Source of the DNA: Ruminococcaceae bacterium UBA2857
GTDB taxonomy: Bacteria > Bacillota > Clostridia > Oscillospirales > Acutalibacteraceae
Direction: 5' to 3'
Length of the DNA stretch: 24,825 nucleotides
Assembly (NCBI GenBank): GCA_002350705.1
Contig: DEFH01000064.1
Location: 16,379-41,203 of the forward strand
Position 1 is the first letter of the stretch, and each line of letters opens with the position of its first letter. This document shows, in pieces, positions 22,819 to 24,825 of the stretch. The position numbers and the translations under genes were made by a program. The notes beneath the pieces are model-generated. The model was not told the origin of the DNA. It saw only the letters and a list, made by a program, of their open reading frames with translations, and did no database searches.

Positions 22819-23541
22819 ATGAAAACCGCTATCAAAACAGTGGATTTAACCAAAAAATTCGGTGACAAAACCGCTGTCAATCATATGAATCTGGAAATCT
22901 ATGAAGGTGAGATTTTCGGACTGCTGGGTGTCAACGGGGCAGGCAAAACCACTACCATCCGTATGCTGACAGGTCTTTCTGCCGTGACAGACGGGGATGC
23001 TTATGTCTTTGACCTCGACATTAAAAAAGACCTTCAGAAAATCAAGTCTCTGATTAATGTGTCTACACAGGAGACTGCTGTTGCCGAAAACCTGACCGTC
23101 AAAGAAAATCTGAAATTCATTGCCGACATCTACGGCATTTCAGATGAAGCCGCCAAAACTTCCATGCAGAATATTATTTCCTCTCTGGAACTCGGCGAAG
23201 TGCAGAACCAGAAAGCCAAAACCCTTTCGGGCGGCTGGCAGAGACGGTTAAGCATCGCAATGGCACTCATTACAAATCCAAAAATCATTTTCCTTGATGA
23301 ACCCACACTCGGTCTTGACGTTCTGGCAAGACGGGAACTCTGGAAAGTAGTGCAAAGTCTCAAGGGCAAAGTTACCGTTATCCTGACAACACACTATCTC
23401 GAAGAAGTCGAGGCTCTCTGTGACAGGATTGCTGTCATGACCAACGGAAAAATCAAGGCTCTCGGTACGGCTGACGAACTGAAAAAATCTGTCGGCAAGG
23501 ATTCGCTGGAAGACGCATTTGTTGAAATTGTAGAAAATTGA
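22819..23541 (+). CDS. ABC transporter ATP-binding protein (ABC-2 type exporter)
   Basis: 240 residues from the ATG at 22819, nine bases after AGGAG; an ATG at 22810 is too close to that site. Walker A GVNGAGKT (37-44), Q-loop Gln84, signature LSGGW (136-140), Walker B IIFLDEPTLGLD with Glu161, and H-loop His192 are all present. The signature ends in Trp instead of the common Gln or Met, a change also seen in some drug and bacitracin-type exporters. It pairs with the permease at 23552. Such systems usually export antimicrobials, peptides or lipids. Confidence 0.93.
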   Translation: MKTAIKTVDLTKKFGDKTAVNHMNLEIYEGEIFGLLGVNGAGKTTTIRMLTGLSAVTDGDAYVFDLDIKKDLQKIKSLINVSTQETAVAENLTVKENLKFIADIYGISDEAAKTSMQNIISSLELGEVQNQKAKTLSGGWQRRLSIAMALITNPKIIFLDEPTLGLDVLARRELWKVVQSLKGKVTVILTTHYLEEVEALCDRIAVMTNGKIKALGTADELKKSVGKDSLEDAFVEIVEN

Positions 23542-23551
23542 GGTGTGTAAC

Positions 23552-24319
23552 ATGAAAGCTCTTGCTTTTGCATCAAGAAATATGAAAGAACTTCTCCGTG
23601 ACATGATCAGCTATATTTTTTGTCTGGGACTTCCCATTGTCATGCTGATTGTCATGACATTGATCAACCGCTCCATTCCGCAGATGGAAGGAGCTCCGCA
23701 GGTCTTTAACATTGAAAAACTTACACCTGCTATCGCCATATTTGCCATGACATTTTTAATGCTGTTTGTATGCATCAGGGTCTCTTCCGACAGATCGAGT
23801 GCTTTCCTGACAAGGCTCTATGCTTCTCCCATGAAAAGCAGTGATTTTATTGTCGGCTATATTGTTCCGTTTGCTGTAACAGGTGTTTTTCAGACAGTCA
23901 TCACCTATTTCTGCGGTGAGATGATCGCTCTCATCGTCAACGGCGAAAGCCTGCCTGTCGGTTATATGCTTCTGTCCATTCCCCTGTTGATTCCGTCCAT
24001 TGTTCTGTTCATCGGAATCGGCATCATTTTCGGAACATTCTTCAATGCCAAAGCCGCTCCGGGACTTTGCTCGGCAGTGATTACAGCCGTGGCTATCCTT
24101 GGCGGCATCTGGATGGATATTGATACCATGGGCGACGGCTGGAAAACCGTTTGCAGTTGTCTGCCGTTCTATCACAGTGTACAGTATGCCCGTTATGCAA
24201 TGGTCGGAAACTTTGACGATATGCTGACTCCTCTGCTGATCTGCACTGCCTTTGCTGTGGTGATTTTTACTGTTTCCGTTATGGCATTTTCATTCAAAAT
24301 GAAGTCTGATAAAAAATAA
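23552..24319 (+). CDS. ABC-2 type permease
   Basis: 255 residues from the ATG at 23552, with GAGGTG six bases upstream; the in-frame GTG at 23543 is part of that site. Six hydrophobic segments can be seen: near 20-42, 58-76, 100-122, 135-160, 170-190 and 228-248. The loop after the second contains RLYASPMKSSDFIVGY, a stretch typical of ABC-2 permeases that contacts the ATPase. It ends in a KSDKK tail. It works with the preceding ATPase as a two-chain exporter, and a strong terminator closes the operon. Confidence 0.9.
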   Translation: MKALAFASRNMKELLRDMISYIFCLGLPIVMLIVMTLINRSIPQMEGAPQVFNIEKLTPAIAIFAMTFLMLFVCIRVSSDRSSAFLTRLYASPMKSSDFIVGYIVPFAVTGVFQTVITYFCGEMIALIVNGESLPVGYMLLSIPLLIPSIVLFIGIGIIFGTFFNAKAAPGLCSAVITAVAILGGIWMDIDTMGDGWKTVCSCLPFYHSVQYARYAMVGNFDDMLTPLLICTAFAVVIFTVSVMAFSFKMKSDKK

Positions 24320-24334
24320 CCCCCTTTTTGTTAT

Positions 24335-24379
24335 AAAAGCGGTGTATCGTTCTGTAACAAACGATACACCGCTTTTGTT
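24335..24379 (+). terminator. Terminator of the ABC exporter operon
   Basis: A perfect 17-bp inverted repeat (24335-24351 and 24360-24376) with an 8-base loop is followed by GTTT. It starts 15 bases after the permease stop and, being symmetric, could also stop minus-strand readthrough. Confidence 0.9.
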
Positions 24380-24431
24380 TGAGATGAATTTTTCTGCTTG
24401 TCGGTGACAGGTGCATTTCCCCGGCATCTCA
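24380..24431. other. Non-coding stretch with nested inverted repeats
   Basis: TGAGATG (24380-24386) pairs with CATCTCA (24425-24431), and inside it TGC/GCA and TGTC-ggt-GACA are also complementary. No reading frame or promoter is evident. It lies between two convergent terminators. Confidence 0.25.
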
Positions 24432-24505
24432 CAACAGTGAACTATTCATTGTCTAAAGCCAACAGCTTTCCTGCTGCATCTGTCAAGCAAAAATCTTTCC
24501 GGATA

Positions 24506-24533
24506 AGAAAAAACCGCCCCTTCAGGCGGTTTT
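24506..24533 (-). terminator. Terminator of the CW_7 protein gene
   Basis: A 9-bp stem (AAAACCGCC / GGCGGTTTT) with a short loop is followed on the minus strand by TTC after six T. It begins two bases after the stop codon. Confidence 0.85.
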
Positions 24534-24535
24534 GC

Positions 24536-24825
24536 TTATTTTGCTGTCTGATTCACACGATTCTGCACAGCCTTGTAATCGTACCCTGCGGCAGTCAGTC
24601 TGCGTTCACGCTCGGAACCATTGCCCCACTCGCCCCGAATCACTTCTTTCGCCAGCTCATCAATCGTTTTGCCGACTTTGACAGTATAATCAAGAGCAAT
24701 CCAGCCCATAGTGCCGTTGTATGTAATAAGTCCCCAGAGATATTTTCCTCCGGATGTCTGACGGGTAATTTTGACGGTTGCTTTGTACGGTACAATTCCA
24801 AGAGCCTGATAAGCAGTGCCGGCAC
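24536..24825 (-). CDS. Cell-wall-binding protein, C-terminal part (SH3-like and CW_7 domains)
   Basis: Only the last 95 codons are inside the window; the start lies beyond 24825. In the frame that ends with TAA at 24538-24536, the first part (YKATVKITRQTSGGKYLWGL, then YNGTMGWIALDY) looks like a bacterial SH3 domain. The end, IDELAKEVIRGEWGNG..ERRLTAAGYDYKAVQNRVN, is a full CW_7 repeat as in the C-terminus of Cp-7 lysozyme, which binds peptidoglycan. The missing N-terminal part is probably a lysozyme, amidase or similar wall hydrolase; this cannot be checked here. A terminator follows at once, so it is the last gene of its unit. Confidence 0.85.
   Translation of the reverse strand, partial: AGTAYQALGIVPYKATVKITRQTSGGKYLWGLITYNGTMGWIALDYTVKVGKTIDELAKEVIRGEWGNGSERERRLTAAGYDYKAVQNRVNQTAK

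Noticed and set aside
24640..24825. Open frame on the minus strand at the right edge
   Set aside because: Another frame there gives a clear SH3-like and CW_7 protein with a stop just ahead of a terminator.
1..24825. CRISPR arrays, insertion sequences, tRNA or rRNA genes
   Set aside because: No regularly spaced repeats, transposase frames or tRNA-like cloverleaf sequences were recognised in any intergenic space.

Overview
The window comes from a low-to-moderate G+C anaerobic Bacillota chromosome, most likely class Clostridia and probably Oscillospiraceae/Ruminococcus-like. This is inferred from a BofA-family sporulation gene, a Rex regulator, a MutY with the C-X7-C iron-sulfur spacing, strong GGAGG ribosome binding sites, a CW_7 cell-wall protein and an LPXTG-like surface anchor. 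The assignment rests on gene content only. Most genes lie on the minus strand in compact operons; two small groups lie on the plus strand. I saw no rRNA, tRNA, CRISPR array, insertion sequence or phage gene.

Region 1 (1-2714, minus) is a cobalamin-linked operon. A consensus promoter (2686-2714) leads into a cobalamin riboswitch (about 2558-2661). This is followed by a 95-residue protein with one homing-endonuclease-associated repeat, a 645-residue surface protein and the start of a third gene that runs off the window. The surface protein has the two domain types of animal transcobalamin/intrinsic factor, a DUF4430 beta domain and an alpha/alpha toroid, in reversed order, plus a sortase-like C-terminal anchor. 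The riboswitch and the domains independently point to B12 capture at the cell surface. This is the most interesting system in the window.

Region 2 (2719-4780, minus) is a rex-mutY-bofA operon with a consensus-like promoter and a possible Rex autoregulatory operator. Region 3 (4794-7205, minus) is a two-gene operon of an EctB-type diaminobutyrate aminotransferase and a sugar-transfer-type ATP-grasp enzyme, with no ectoine genes beside it; it could make a diaminobutyrate-containing conjugate.

Region 4 (7294-16536, minus) is a complete arginine operon in the order argG-argH-argC-argJ-(mntA)-argB-(HAD)-argD-argF, with an ArgR-type box at the argG promoter. ArgJ recycles the acetyl group, ArgB/C/D make acetylornithine, and ArgF/G/H complete arginine. 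An MntA-like antitoxin sits between argJ and argB. Behind it lies what looks like the last 21 codons of its HepT toxin, and a 15-bp direct repeat of the argB start flanks the insert.

Region 5 (16735-18061, plus) holds a flavin-reductase-like protein and an overlapping short-chain dehydrogenase. Region 6 (18076-21333, minus) is ilvB-ilvN-ilvC for branched-chain amino acids, with a short leader and no T-box. Region 7 (21386-22240, minus) is a secreted cysteine-rich CAP protein. Region 8 (22329-24379, plus) is an XRE-AbrB-like regulator with an ABC-2 exporter. Region 9 (24506-24825, minus) is the C-terminal end of a CW_7 cell-wall-binding protein.
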